Source: Streptomyces sp. TP-A0356 (lineage in GTDB: Bacteria; Actinomycetota; Actinomycetes; Streptomycetales; Streptomycetaceae). From it: 64,000 nt of DNA. The notes below the pieces were generated by a model. It had not been told where the DNA came from. It searched no databases and was given only the letters and a program-made list of their open reading frames with translations. Below are positions 36,896 to 45,835 of the stretch, one piece after another (the stretch's first letter is position 1; each line of letters opens with the position of its first letter). The translations under genes and the position numbers were made by a program. The stretch is taken from positions 186,001-250,000 of the forward strand of contig NZ_BBZJ01000015.1 of NCBI RefSeq assembly GCF_001417775.1. The letters are read 5' to 3'.

Positions 36896-39247
36896 TCACT
36901 CCGAGGTGATCCCGTCGTACGTGATCTCCTCGACCCACAGGTATTCGCTGGCGGGCCGGCCCGCGCGTCCGACGGTGTACGCCTGCACCTCGCGCCAGAT
37001 GGCGTTGACCGCCTCATTCATGAACGCCTTGCCCGGACCGCTCGCCTCGTACCAGTCGACGATGGAGATCGAGAACGGGCCGTGCTTGTCCTTGCCGAGG
37101 TACGCCTGCGGCTTGTGCCGCGGAATGAAGCCCTCGGCCAGCAGGACGTCCCACTCCCGCGGCAGCAGTTCCTCCATCGCCTCCAGCTTCTCGGGCCGGA
37201 TCTGATGGATGGCGACGCCTGTGGCGACCGGGCCGTCGTGCTGCTCGGCCGTGATGGAGTGGAACGCCGGCAGGCTGGTCACGGTGGGGTACTCGACGCC
37301 GTCCCGGCCGCTGCGGTCCTCGGTGAGGTCCTTGATCTCCTGCCAGATGTCGGTGATCTCCGGGATGGAGAACGCCGAGTGCAGCGCCTCGTCGCTGACC
37401 CAGGTGGCGATCTCCATGAAGAAGCAACCGTCGCCCCACTCCCCCTTGTAGACCCTCGCGGGGGCGCCGATGACCAGGCCGTGCCGGGCGAGCACCGGCC
37501 AGTGCCGGCCGATCGCCTCCTGTACCTGGTCCTCCTTGCCCTTGGCGACCTGGTAGAGACCGATGATCGTGGTCCCTTCGGCGTTCGTGTCGTTCTGCTG
37601 TGGCATGGCTGTCCTCTCGTGTGCTCGATCGTGTGACGGACCCGGGCGTGTGTCGGCCGACCGGGGCGATGGTGCTGAGGGGGTGGCGGACGCGGGCACG
37701 GGTGTACGACGGCTGAACAGGGCGACGACGACTCCGAGCAGGAGGATGACGGCCGGGGCCGCGTAGCTGTCGCGCATCGCCGAGACGAACGCGTCGGCGA
37801 AGGCGGACATCGCGGCCCGCACCTGCTCGGGGTTGGTGCCCTGCGGAATCGCGGCCGGACCGCTCGTGGTGACGTCGACGGCCCCGCTGGTGAGCGGGTC
37901 GAACGCGGCGCGGAACTGTGCGCGGCCGGACTCCGGTACGGCGAGCGCCTGCCGGTCGACCCAGTCGCGCATGCCCGCCACCAGCCTGGCTTGCAGGATC
38001 GCGCCGACGACGGCCGTCGCGATCAGTCCGCCGAGTTCCTGGGCGGTGTTGATGACGCCGGACGCGGCACCCGAGAGCTGGGGGTCGAGATCGGCGAACG
38101 CCACCGAGAAGAGCGGCGCGAAGATCATCCCGGTGCCGAGGCCGATGACGGCGAGCGGCCCGATCAGGCGCCAGGTTCCGGCGTCGGGGGTACTGAGGGC
38201 GCCGAGCAGGACCACCCCGGAGGCGAACAGCAACAGACCGGCGACCAGGAAGTTCCTGCCTCCGTACCGGTCTGCGAGCTTGCCCGCCACACCGGCCACG
38301 AGGGTGGAGGTGAGGGGCATCGCGGCGATGGTCAGACCGGCCCGCAGGGGGCTCATCTGCAGGATCGACTGGAGGTAGATGGTGAGCGGAAGGAAGGTGC
38401 CCAGCATCCCGAATCCGGTGATCGCGATGACCCCGGTCATCGTGGCGAAGTTGCGGCTGCGGAAGAGTCCGAAGGGCACCAGGGCGCCCCCGTTCTGGCT
38501 GCGCCGCTGAACGACCACGAACAGCGCGGCCAGCAGGACGCCCGCGGCCAGGAGCGACCACACCAGCGGGGACCAGTTCAGCCGCTGGCCCTCGATCAGC
38601 GCGAAGCTGAACGCTCCCAGACCGGCGATGAGCAGCGCGGTCGAGCCGAGTCCGAAGGACTGGCGGCGGCCCGGTCGCAGGTCGGGGACGATCCGCAGGA
38701 CGAGGACCAGGGTGAGCAGTCCGATGGGCAGGTTGATGTAGAAGATCCACCGCCAGCTGAGGTAGTTGACGATGAGTCCGCCCAGGGTGGGCCCGGCGAG
38801 GATGGCGAGTCCGGACAGAGCGGCGGACATGCCGAACGCGGCGCCCCACTTGGACGGCGGGAAGACCGCCGCGGTGACCGGCAGCAGCTGGGGTGCCACG
38901 AGGGCACCGCCCAGCCCCTGCACCGCACGGGCGGCGATCAGCACGGTGGCGTCGTCCACCACACCGCAGACCACCGACGCGGCCACGAAGACGACCAGAC
39001 CCGCCACGTACACACGCCGCGGACCGAACCAGTCGCCCAGCCGTCCGCCGAGGATCAGCAGGGTGGCGAAGGCAAGGGTGTAGGCGCTGAAGGTCCACAG
39101 ACCTTCGTCCAGTGTCGCCCCCAGGTCGGTGATGATGCTGGGGAAGGCGATGTTCACGACGGTGAGGTCGAGAAGCGTCATGAACAGCCCGATGGTCAGC
39201 ACACCGAGGACCTGCCACGGGTTGCGTTCGCGCTGGGCCGCCGTCAT
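36896..39247 (-). CDS. DHA2-type MFS exporter fused to two ABM-like domains
   Basis: 783 residues in one uninterrupted frame. Residues 1 to about 505 are a 14-helix drug:H+ antiporter ([19 protein letters not shown] motif [24 protein letters not shown]). After a Pro/Ser-rich linker, residues 548-783 hold two dimeric alpha-beta-barrel (ABM-like) modules, [19 protein letters not shown] and [19 protein letters not shown]. An internal ATG at 37606 has GAGAGGA just upstream and could also make the soluble part alone. It probably exports the product; the extra domain could bind or modify it. The start overlaps the methyltransferase stop by four bases. Confidence 0.82.
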   Translation of the reverse strand: MTAAQRERNPWQVLGVLTIGLFMTLLDLTVVNIAFPSIITDLGATLDEGLWTFSAYTLAFATLLILGGRLGDWFGPRRVYVAGLVVFVAASVVCGVVDDATVLIAARAVQGLGGALVAPQLLPVTAAVFPPSKWGAAFGMSAALSGLAILAGPTLGGLIVNYLSWRWIFYINLPIGLLTLVLVLRIVPDLRPGRRQSFGLGSTALLIAGLGAFSFALIEGQRLNWSPLVWSLLAAGVLLAALFVVVQRRSQNGGALVPFGLFRSRNFATMTGVIAITGFGMLGTFLPLTIYLQSILQMSPLRAGLTIAAMPLTSTLVAGVAGKLADRYGGRNFLVAGLLLFASGVVLLGALSTPDAGTWRLIGPLAVIGLGTGMIFAPLFSVAFADLDPQLSGAASGVINTAQELGGLIATAVVGAILQARLVAGMRDWVDRQALAVPESGRAQFRAAFDPLTSGAVDVTTSGPAAIPQGTNPEQVRAAMSAFADAFVSAMRDSYAAPAVILLLGVVVALFSRRTPVPASATPSAPSPRSADTRPGPSHDRAHERTAMPQQNDTNAEGTTIIGLYQVAKGKEDQVQEAIGRHWPVLARHGLVIGAPARVYKGEWGDGCFFMEIATWVSDEALHSAFSIPEITDIWQEIKDLTEDRSGRDGVEYPTVTSLPAFHSITAEQHDGPVATGVAIHQIRPEKLEAMEELLPREWDVLLAEGFIPRHKPQAYLGKDKHGPFSISIVDWYEASGPGKAFMNEAVNAIWREVQAYTVGRAGRPASEYLWVEEITYDGITSE

Positions 39248-39879
39248 GACGCGGTCCTGTCCGGGCCGTCGCCGGGGCCGGCCTTGTGCAGCAGGCAGAC
39301 GTGCTTCTCCAGCGAGGTGGCGTCGGTGCTGAGGACCGCGGGGACGATCCGGTCCACCACGAGACCGGCCGGCGGGAAGAAGGCCGCCACCGCCTCCTCG
39401 GTCACCGCCTTGAAGGGGAACGTGGTGAACCGTACGCCGCGCAGGAACAGTTCGCCGCCCGGTTTCAGCACCCGGCCGACCTCGGCCGCGTACCGTTTGC
39501 GGTCGTCGTCGCCCAGGTGGTGGAAGCAGCCCCGGTCCAGGAGCAGGTCGACGCTGGCGTCCGCCAGGGGCAGCGCCAGCACGTCGGCGACCCGGAACTC
39601 CGCCGCGACGCCGTGCTCCGCCGCCCGGCCGGTCGCGATCTCGATCGCGCGCCGGCTGAGGTCGAAGCCGGTGGCGCGGTAGCCCTGCCGGGTGAGTTCG
39701 ATGACGTCGCTGCCGGTCCCGCAGCCGAGGTCGACGGCGATACGGCCGTCTCCCGGCGGGCGGGACGTGAGGAAGCCGATCAGTTCCTGGGACGGGTTGC
39801 TGATCTCCCAGAAGTGGGCGTACTGCCCTGTCTCATAGGTCTTGTTCCAATCGATGCTGGTGGTGCCGAGCAACTGCAC
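39244..39879 (-). CDS. Class I SAM-dependent methyltransferase
   Basis: 211 residues. Motif I is [16 protein letters not shown], then [13 protein letters not shown] and [14 protein letters not shown]. The start [16 protein letters not shown] resembles small-molecule and thiol methyltransferases (TehB/TPMT-like). The GTG at 39879 has GAGGAG upstream. It lies between the nitrilase-family and exporter genes and overlaps the latter. It probably methylates a hydroxyl, amine or thiol of an intermediate. Confidence 0.82.
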   Translation of the reverse strand: MQLLGTTSIDWNKTYETGQYAHFWEISNPSQELIGFLTSRPPGDGRIAVDLGCGTGSDVIELTRQGYRATGFDLSRRAIEIATGRAAEHGVAAEFRVADVLALPLADASVDLLLDRGCFHHLGDDDRKRYAAEVGRVLKPGGELFLRGVRFTTFPFKAVTEEAVAAFFPPAGLVVDRIVPAVLSTDATSLEKHVCLLHKAGPGDGPDRTAS

Positions 39880-39891
39880 GGCGTTCTCCTC

Positions 39892-40845
39892 TCAGTCCGG
39901 AGCGGACTCGGACTCGAAGGTCTCCTTCAGGCGTCGGCGGAAGTAGTCGCCGAGCACGGGCCCGAGGTCGCTGACGCCGTCGGCGTGCTTGAGCAGCCGC
40001 TCGTAGAGTTCCGGGCGACGGCCGTGGAGGCCGAAGTAGATGGTCTTCTGGAAGCTGAAGTCGATCTCCCGCAGCTCCCGCAGCCGTTCGAGGTCGAGGT
40101 CGGCGTAGAGGACGGCCTCCTCCTCCTCGAGTTCGGCGGTGATCCCCTCCGGGGTGGCGACGGTGCTGTGCCCTGCCAGGTCGATGGTGACGGTGCGTCC
40201 GCCGCGCTCGCCGCTGACCTTCCCGACGCCACCGACGTAGAGCACGTCGGCCGCGTTGAGCACGGCGGTGGACAGGACGCACGGCTTGGTGGCCGGGAGG
40301 TTGTTGCGCAGCGCCGCCGCCGGTACGGCGATGATCTCGGCGCCCTTGAGGGCCAGCAGTCGCGGCATCTCCTGGATCCAGAAGTCGGAGCAGACGCAGA
40401 TGCCCAGCCGGCCGAAGGGGGTGTCGAGCACGACGGCCTCGTCACCGGGGCGCAGGGCGACGAACTCGGCGGAGAACAGGTGGACCTTGCGCACCTTGGC
40501 CACGATCGCGCCGGTGTCGTCGAGGACGACGGCGGTGTTGTGGTAGGTGCCGTCCTCGGTGCGTTCGATGACGGAGCCGCAGATGATCCAGCAGCCCTTG
40601 CGCCGGGCGATGTCACCGAGGCGGTCGAAGACCGGGTCGGGTATCGGGTGGTCGACCACACCCTGCAGGTGCTGGCGGCCGGGGAAGTAGAAGGGCGGTC
40701 CGAGGAAGAACTCCGGGAGGACGGCCAGATGCGTGCCCTCCTCCAGCGACTCCAGCATGCGCGCGGCCTGCCGGAGGTTCTCCTCGGGGTCCTCGCGCCA
40801 CCGGGTCTGCAGCAGGGCGACGCGGGGACGGCGTGTCGGTTCCAT
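39892..40845 (-). CDS. Carbon-nitrogen hydrolase (nitrilase superfamily)
   Basis: 317 residues. The Glu-Lys-Cys triad is visible: LAVLPEFFLG, KVRKVHLFS and CVCSDFWIQEM. The branch is close to N-carbamoylputrescine amidase/beta-ureidopropionase-type amidases. It may hydrolyse, or in reverse form, an amide or carbamoyl group; CC-1065 and yatakemycin carry such amide-linked caps, so a role in tailoring is possible but unproven. The ATG at 40845 follows GGGAG; upstream ATG at 40875 is not needed. Confidence 0.83.
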   Translation of the reverse strand: MEPTRRPRVALLQTRWREDPEENLRQAARMLESLEEGTHLAVLPEFFLGPPFYFPGRQHLQGVVDHPIPDPVFDRLGDIARRKGCWIICGSVIERTEDGTYHNTAVVLDDTGAIVAKVRKVHLFSAEFVALRPGDEAVVLDTPFGRLGICVCSDFWIQEMPRLLALKGAEIIAVPAAALRNNLPATKPCVLSTAVLNAADVLYVGGVGKVSGERGGRTVTIDLAGHSTVATPEGITAELEEEEAVLYADLDLERLRELREIDFSFQKTIYFGLHGRRPELYERLLKHADGVSDLGPVLGDYFRRRLKETFESESAPD

Positions 40846-40860
40846 GCGTACTCCCGTGTT

Positions 40861-40955
40861 GGGTGCGGCGGCCACCGCTCGCGCCGGATGGGGCGGCCAC
40901 CGCTCTTATCGGGTGGCGGTCACCGCCCGTGTCCGGTGCGGTGGTTCACCGCTCG
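40861..40955. repeat. Four imperfect 23-27-bp tandem repeats between the nitrilase and methyltransferase genes
   Basis: Four units share the core gg(c/t)gg(c/t)caccgctc and follow one another from 40861 into the last codons of the methyltransferase gene (TGA at 40946). The unit varies mainly by small insertions. They fill the only gap over 80 bases within this part of the operon, and may be a slippage product or a mRNA-stabilising segment. Confidence 0.6.
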
Positions 40956-41692
40956 CTGAAGATGTCCTCGTAGATACCGGGCTCCCCCACGGCGTAGTTG
41001 ACGCCCAAGGGGCGTGAGGAGACGACGAGGTTGATGCCCTCGCGGGCGACGGACCAGTCGCCCAGTCCGAGGCCGGACAGCAGCTCGCGCATCTCGGGGA
41101 CGGTGTAGCCGCTGCGCAGTGACCGCATGAACTGCTCGGCCTCGCCCGCCGAGTACTGCAGGACGAAGGAGATCATGCCCTCGTCGGCGTCCCGGGCCAG
41201 GTCGTAGATCAGGACGGTGCCGCCCGGACGGCAGACCCGGGCGCACTCGGCGATAGTCTTCTCGGGCCGCTTCCACCGGGGCACGGCACAGAAGCTGAAG
41301 ACCACGTCGAAGGAGTCATCGTCGAACGGCAGCCGGTTGGTGTGGGCGTAGTCGCAGTTGAAGCGACCGCCGTAGGCGACCAGATTGGCGAAGATCGCGT
41401 TCTCCCGGGCGACCTCGAGGAACCGGTCGTTGGAGTCCACCGCGACGAACTCTGCCTGCTTGTGCAGGGCGGCCAGCCGCAGGGACACCAGGCCGGGGCC
41501 GCACCCCACCTCCAGCACCTGCTCCGCCTTGGAGACATGGGGTTCGAGCAGCTTCATCAGATGCTGCATCGGGATGATGAGCTGGGTACGCATCGTGCGG
41601 TCGAATTCGCGGCACTGCTCGACCTCGGTGAACGGATCCGGTCCGGTGACGCGTTCGGCGAGGTCGAAGATGCGCGTGGGTTCCTCAGACAA
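40946..41692 (-). CDS. SAM methyltransferase paired with the radical SAM enzyme (C10Q-like)
   Basis: 248 residues. Motif I QVLEVGCGPGLVSLRL, then FVAVDSNDRFLEVA and CRPGGTVLIYDLA. The TTG start at 41692 lies within the 3' end of the radical SAM gene (8-base overlap), so the two are co-translated. In CC-1065 biosynthesis the radical SAM enzyme C10P adds a methylene/SAM adduct and the methyltransferase-fold protein C10Q closes the cyclopropane. The arrangement here suggests the same two-step reaction. An ordinary methyltransferase role is the alternative. Confidence 0.8.
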   Translation of the reverse strand: MSEEPTRIFDLAERVTGPDPFTEVEQCREFDRTMRTQLIIPMQHLMKLLEPHVSKAEQVLEVGCGPGLVSLRLAALHKQAEFVAVDSNDRFLEVARENAIFANLVAYGGRFNCDYAHTNRLPFDDDSFDVVFSFCAVPRWKRPEKTIAECARVCRPGGTVLIYDLARDADEGMISFVLQYSAGEAEQFMRSLRSGYTVPEMRELLSGLGLGDWSVAREGINLVVSSRPLGVNYAVGEPGIYEDIFSER

Positions 41693-43205
41693 TGTTCAGC
41701 AACCGCCTTCCGTTCTCGGGCCTGACCTGCCAGTTGAGGATCTCGGTGCTGGCCGACGTCGGCTGGGGCAGCCGGTGGTTGGCCTCGGAGTAGAACGTCT
41801 TGGAGATGTTGTCGATGTAGTGCCAGCCCTTGGGGTACGTGACCTGCAGGGCGTCGTCCGTGACCTCCAGCAGCCCCTTGTCGACCAGGCCGTCGATCTT
41901 CTCCGTGAAGTACTCGTACGGATCGACGCCGTGCCGGGCCCGGTAGTCGGCGCGGCTGACCCGCAGCAGCTTCAGGCCGAGGACCAGGCTGCGGCAGCGC
42001 CGTTCGTGCTCGTCGGTGTAGGCGCCCATGACGGCCGGCAGGCGGCCGGAGTTGACCGTCTCGATGTAGCGGCCGATGTCGGGCTCGGTGCAGTAGAGGT
42101 GGTTGTTGAGGTAGCCGTACGCACCGGCGCCGATCGCCACCATGTCGCCGCACCGCCCCCACACCTGGGCGAGGTGGTCGGTGAGCGAGAGGCTGTCGGC
42201 CTTCAGGCCGCGGAAGGGCTTGGAGCCGTCGGGCAGGATCGGGAAGGTCTGCGCGCCCTTCGCCGCCCACTCGGGCTTCATGGGCTCGGCGAAGTCGTTG
42301 TAGGTCAGCGCGAGGTAGTTCTTGGAGAGCAGCTCCTCGTGCATGTAGTGGTACATGGCGTCCGCCTCCTTCGTGCTCGGGCAGGGCGGCGTGATGCCGC
42401 TCTGCACCGCGAAGAAGGCCTCCGACCCGGGCAGGACCGCGTAGTTGTACACGGAGAACGAGGTCACGGGGATGCTGGTGAGGGTGGCGATGTCCTGCGC
42501 CCACAGCTCCGGCGTCTGGCCCGGGATGCCGATCATGAAGTCGATGCAGATGTTCTCCATGCCGTTGCGGTCCAGGAGCTCGATCGTGCGCAGCGCGGAC
42601 TCGCCGGTGTGGGCCCTGGCCCGGCCCAGATAGCGCAGCAGCGGGTCGTGGAAGGTCTGCACTCCCATGCTGACCCGGTTCACGCCGTGCCGGAGCAGCA
42701 CGTCGATCTTGTGCTGGTCGATGTCGACCGGGGTGCTCTCGATGGTGACGGTGTAGTCGTCCGTGAACTCCAGGTGCCGGCGCAGGAAGCCGAGGAGGTC
42801 GTCGAGCTGTTCGGCGCGCAGGGTGGTGGGGGTGCCTCCGCCGAAGTAGCCGGAGGAGAACTTCACTCCGTCGAGGTAGCCCAGCCGCGAGTACAGCAGG
42901 ATCTCGGCCTTGAGGGCTTCGAGGTAGTCGGTGACCAGGGTGTTGCGGGTGTGCAGCTTGTTGTACGGGCAGCTGGTGCACACCTGGTTGCAGAACGGGA
43001 TGTGCAGATAGAACGAGACGGTCTTGGGGCGGTTCTCGATGGTCGTGAACATCTGATCGGACGTCAATGGCCCGATGTTGCACGGGTACCAGCGGACGAA
43101 CTCGATGTCGCGGTCCGGGTACTCGCGCCAGAAGCTCGGCGTGTCCAGGAAGTTGCGGGTGATGGTCTCCTTGGCCGCCGCGGCGGCGTTGGGCGCTTCG
43201 GTCAT
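41685..43205 (-). CDS. HemN-like radical SAM enzyme, candidate cyclopropanase (C10P/YtkT-like)
   Basis: 506 residues. HIPFCNQVCTSCPYN holds the CX3CX2C cluster (Cys72, Cys76, Cys79); SGYFGGGTPTTL and GVQTFHDPLLRYLGRAR are HemN-type SAM-binding motifs, including the site for a second SAM, and a C-terminal HemN-like domain with YEYFTEKIDGLVDKGLLEV follows. HemN-class enzymes in secondary metabolism perform methylation or cyclopropanation through a SAM methylene radical. Context argues against coproporphyrinogen oxidase: it sits in a biosynthetic operon and overlaps a methyltransferase. A GAGAAGAGGG site precedes the ATG. Confidence 0.85.
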   Translation of the reverse strand: MTEAPNAAAAAKETITRNFLDTPSFWREYPDRDIEFVRWYPCNIGPLTSDQMFTTIENRPKTVSFYLHIPFCNQVCTSCPYNKLHTRNTLVTDYLEALKAEILLYSRLGYLDGVKFSSGYFGGGTPTTLRAEQLDDLLGFLRRHLEFTDDYTVTIESTPVDIDQHKIDVLLRHGVNRVSMGVQTFHDPLLRYLGRARAHTGESALRTIELLDRNGMENICIDFMIGIPGQTPELWAQDIATLTSIPVTSFSVYNYAVLPGSEAFFAVQSGITPPCPSTKEADAMYHYMHEELLSKNYLALTYNDFAEPMKPEWAAKGAQTFPILPDGSKPFRGLKADSLSLTDHLAQVWGRCGDMVAIGAGAYGYLNNHLYCTEPDIGRYIETVNSGRLPAVMGAYTDEHERRCRSLVLGLKLLRVSRADYRARHGVDPYEYFTEKIDGLVDKGLLEVTDDALQVTYPKGWHYIDNISKTFYSEANHRLPQPTSASTEILNWQVRPENGRRLLNIV

Positions 43206-43277
43206 CGGTGCCCTCTTCTCGTGGTGGGGCGTGGGGCGTTCGGGTTCGGATCGGTGAGGTCGAGTCGGTGGGTTCGG

Positions 43278-44453
43278 TCAGATGCGGCTCAGCGCGTCCG
43301 CCAGCAGGCGTTCGGTCCGCAGCAGCCGCCGGAACGCGGCGCCGGTCTCCTCGGCGAGCCGGTCGCGGTGGCCGTCCAGTTCGCCGGCCGCGTCGGCGCG
43401 CAACCGGGGCAGCCGGGCGGTCAGGACGGTGGCCTTCGCCAGGTGGTCGGGGGTGCCCGACCGCAGGGCGTCCTCGCGTTCCCGGTAGGTCTCCCGGAGC
43501 TCCTTCCATGCCTCGCCCGCGTCGGGCACCAGCAGGTCGTCCAGGGCCACCCAGGCGGCCCGGGCCTCCTCGATCGCGGCGAGGGCGGCGGTGTGCGCGG
43601 GGCCCGAGAGCCATGGGCCGGCCTCGGCGAGGAAGTCGCCGTAGAGGTTGCGGAATCCGCTGCCTCCGGTGCCGGCGAACTCGAAGTCGATGTGCGCCGC
43701 CGTGAGGCGGTCCACCACGCGTTCGGCGGGAGCGGTGCGGATGTCATGGGTCAGCTCGGCGCCGAACGCCGCGAGGCCGGCCAGTCCCTCGTTGGGCAGG
43801 GTGCTCTGGGTCAGCGCGGCGTGGCAGGTGCGGACCGCCTCGCGGAAGCCGTCCTCGTCGGGCAGCCGGGCGGTGGACCAGTCCGCCGACAGCCAGGCGT
43901 GGGCGGGCGGGAACGGCTGGTGCGTGGAGGCCCGCGCGGTCGCCAGTGCCTCGACGGGGACGGCCATGGGGCCCGGACAACGGTCGGAGATCCAGGCGGT
44001 GCCGGTCTTCTCGTCGAGTGCGTGGACCACGACCGCGTGACCGCCGAAGTGCCTGCTCGCCTGGAAGTACGGCAGGTGGAAGAGATCGACGTAGCAGATC
44101 ACCGGCCGGCCGGCGGCCAGTTCCTCCCGCAGCTCGTGCAGCGCCCGGTCGGGGTCGTCCGTCCGGTGCACGGTCACGTCCAGGCCGAGCGCACGGCACA
44201 GCCGGGTGATGAACAGCGGGAACGGTCCGTTGCGGGTGGAGGTCATGCTGCGGAAGACTCCGCCGGGCGCGGACGGCTGGTACCAGAAGCCGATGCCTCC
44301 GCCGAGGCCGAACAGCAGCGGTTCCCCGATGTCAACGCCGTTCACCAGCAGTTGCTTGCGCAGGGACGAGGTCTCGCAGTGCGCGCCCCCGAACTCACCG
44401 GGATCCGCGGCCAGCGGACCGCCGGGGACGGGCGCCGTGCCGGGGCTGGTCAT
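43278..44453 (-). CDS. BtrH-like N-terminal / DUF4872 protein, candidate acyl- or aminoacyltransferase
   Basis: 391 residues. GGAHCETSSLRKQLLVNGVD at residues 21-40 contains the nucleophile-like Cys, FGGHAVVVHALDEKTG the His and WISDRCPGPMAVP the Asp region, matching the BtrH N-terminal fold; the second half is helical (DUF4872). BtrH transfers an acyl group from a carrier to ribostamycin in butirosin biosynthesis. No carrier protein is seen here, so the donor is probably an adenylate or thioester from the neighbouring PaaK-like enzyme, whose stop overlaps this start by four bases. It may form the amide bonds of the product. Confidence 0.78.
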   Translation of the reverse strand: MTSPGTAPVPGGPLAADPGEFGGAHCETSSLRKQLLVNGVDIGEPLLFGLGGGIGFWYQPSAPGGVFRSMTSTRNGPFPLFITRLCRALGLDVTVHRTDDPDRALHELREELAAGRPVICYVDLFHLPYFQASRHFGGHAVVVHALDEKTGTAWISDRCPGPMAVPVEALATARASTHQPFPPAHAWLSADWSTARLPDEDGFREAVRTCHAALTQSTLPNEGLAGLAAFGAELTHDIRTAPAERVVDRLTAAHIDFEFAGTGGSGFRNLYGDFLAEAGPWLSGPAHTAALAAIEEARAAWVALDDLLVPDAGEAWKELRETYREREDALRSGTPDHLAKATVLTARLPRLRADAAGELDGHRDRLAEETGAAFRRLLRTERLLADALSRI

Positions 44454-45829
44454 CGGGCCGCCTCCAGGTCTTCCAGGGTGAGGTTGCCGGGCTTGAGCAT
44501 CCGGTCCATGGCGCGGCCGACCGTCGCCCGGTCGACCTCGGTCACGGTGGCATCGGTCCGGAAGCGGGCCCGGATGCCGTCGGCGATCTCGGCGCACACC
44601 TGCCGGGCCGGGCGGTCGGGGCACTCGACGCGGATGTGCAGCAGGCCGTCGCGCACTCCGGCGGCGTAGTACAGCCCGGTGCCGGGGACCGAGAGCACCG
44701 ACTCCTCCAGGTCCAAGCGGTCGATGGGCCGCCCGTCGACGACGAGCCGGTCGCTCGCCCTGCCGTGGTGGCGTACGGTGCGCCGTACGCTGCCGCAGGG
44801 GCAGGGCTCGGGGTCGACGGAGACCAGGTCACCGGTGCGGTAGCGGAGCAGTGGCATGGCCTGCGCGACGAGGGTGGACAGGACCAGTTCGCCGGTCGTG
44901 CCGTCGGCGAGGGGGGTGCCCGTGGCCGGGTCGAGGATCTCGAACAGGTGCCGGTCCTCGGTCAGATGGGCCCTGCCGTGTCCGCAGCTGAGGGCGAGCG
45001 AGTTGGTCTCCGTGGTGCCGTACGCCGAGATCAGTTCGGCCTGCCACATCCGGGATATCTTCGCCAGCTTGGCCGGCGAGCAGGTCTCCCCCACGTACAG
45101 CACGGTCCGCACGCCGAGCTCGGCGGGGTCGTGGCCCATCTCGGTCAGCAGGTCGAACAGGCGCAGCGCGCGGGTGGGGGAGCAGACGATCCCTGCCGGG
45201 CGCAGGGTGGCGATCATGCGCGCGGTTCGTTCGATGGGGCAGACGGCGGACAGGATGCCGACGCCCACGACCGTGGCCCCCACCGTCTCCAGCGCGCGGT
45301 CCAGGTCGTACGCGGCGAAGGACAGCTCGTACGGAATGGCGACGAAGACCGTGTCGCCCGGTCCGAAGCGTTGCCCTACGGACAGTTCGGTGGAGACGTT
45401 GCCGCGCACCCAGTCCTGGTAGGTGATGGCCGAGGAGGTGGGCGAGCCGGTGGTACCGGTGGACTCGCCGTAGCGGACCAGGCTGGTGAGGGGCGCCGCG
45501 ATGAGGCCGAAGGGATAGCCGTCGCGCAGGTCGTCCTTGGTGGTGAAGGGCAGCCGGCGCAGCAGTTCGTCCCCGTCGGTGCCGTCCGGAAGTCCGCCGG
45601 CTGCGAACCGGCGCCGGTAGAAGGGCGATTCGCGTCGTGCGTACGCCACCTGCTCGCGCAGCCGGTCCAGTTGCCAGGAACGTACCCGCGTGCGGCCGAG
45701 CGCCTCGAAGGCGTGCAGCTCTGCCTGGGCGGTCTCGCGCAGGGCGGAGTGGCGTTCGCGCGCACGGTCCGGGGCCGGGGCCGGCACCGTGGTCGTCGGC
45801 GCGGCCGGGGTGTGGTCGAGGATGGCCAT
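44450..45829 (-). CDS. PaaK-like adenylate-forming enzyme, intact
   Basis: 459 residues. The phosphate loop YGESTGTTGSPTSSAITYQDW, the AYGTTETNSLAL motif and LLRYRTGDLV are all canonical for phenylacetate-CoA-ligase-type enzymes; CGHGRAH...PCPCGS resembles the zinc-binding insertion of the family. It should activate an aromatic carboxylate as AMP ester, perhaps loading CoA or passing it to the BtrH-like protein encoded next. It is clearly paralogous to the protein at 47948-49171. GAGGACCC precedes the ATG. Confidence 0.85.
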   Translation of the reverse strand: MAILDHTPAAPTTTVPAPAPDRARERHSALRETAQAELHAFEALGRTRVRSWQLDRLREQVAYARRESPFYRRRFAAGGLPDGTDGDELLRRLPFTTKDDLRDGYPFGLIAAPLTSLVRYGESTGTTGSPTSSAITYQDWVRGNVSTELSVGQRFGPGDTVFVAIPYELSFAAYDLDRALETVGATVVGVGILSAVCPIERTARMIATLRPAGIVCSPTRALRLFDLLTEMGHDPAELGVRTVLYVGETCSPAKLAKISRMWQAELISAYGTTETNSLALSCGHGRAHLTEDRHLFEILDPATGTPLADGTTGELVLSTLVAQAMPLLRYRTGDLVSVDPEPCPCGSVRRTVRHHGRASDRLVVDGRPIDRLDLEESVLSVPGTGLYYAAGVRDGLLHIRVECPDRPARQVCAEIADGIRARFRTDATVTEVDRATVGRAMDRMLKPGNLTLEDLEAAR

Positions 45830-45835
45830 GGGTCC

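Noticed and set aside
41685..43205. Primary-metabolism coproporphyrinogen III oxidase (hemN/hemW)
   Set aside because: Context is a biosynthetic operon with an overlapping methyltransferase, not heme genes; family resemblance alone is insufficient.
41385..44669. 1094-residue open frame on the + strand
   Set aside because: It is antisense to the radical SAM, methyltransferase and BtrH-like genes, which have conserved motifs and good starts; long antisense frames are normal at this GC content.
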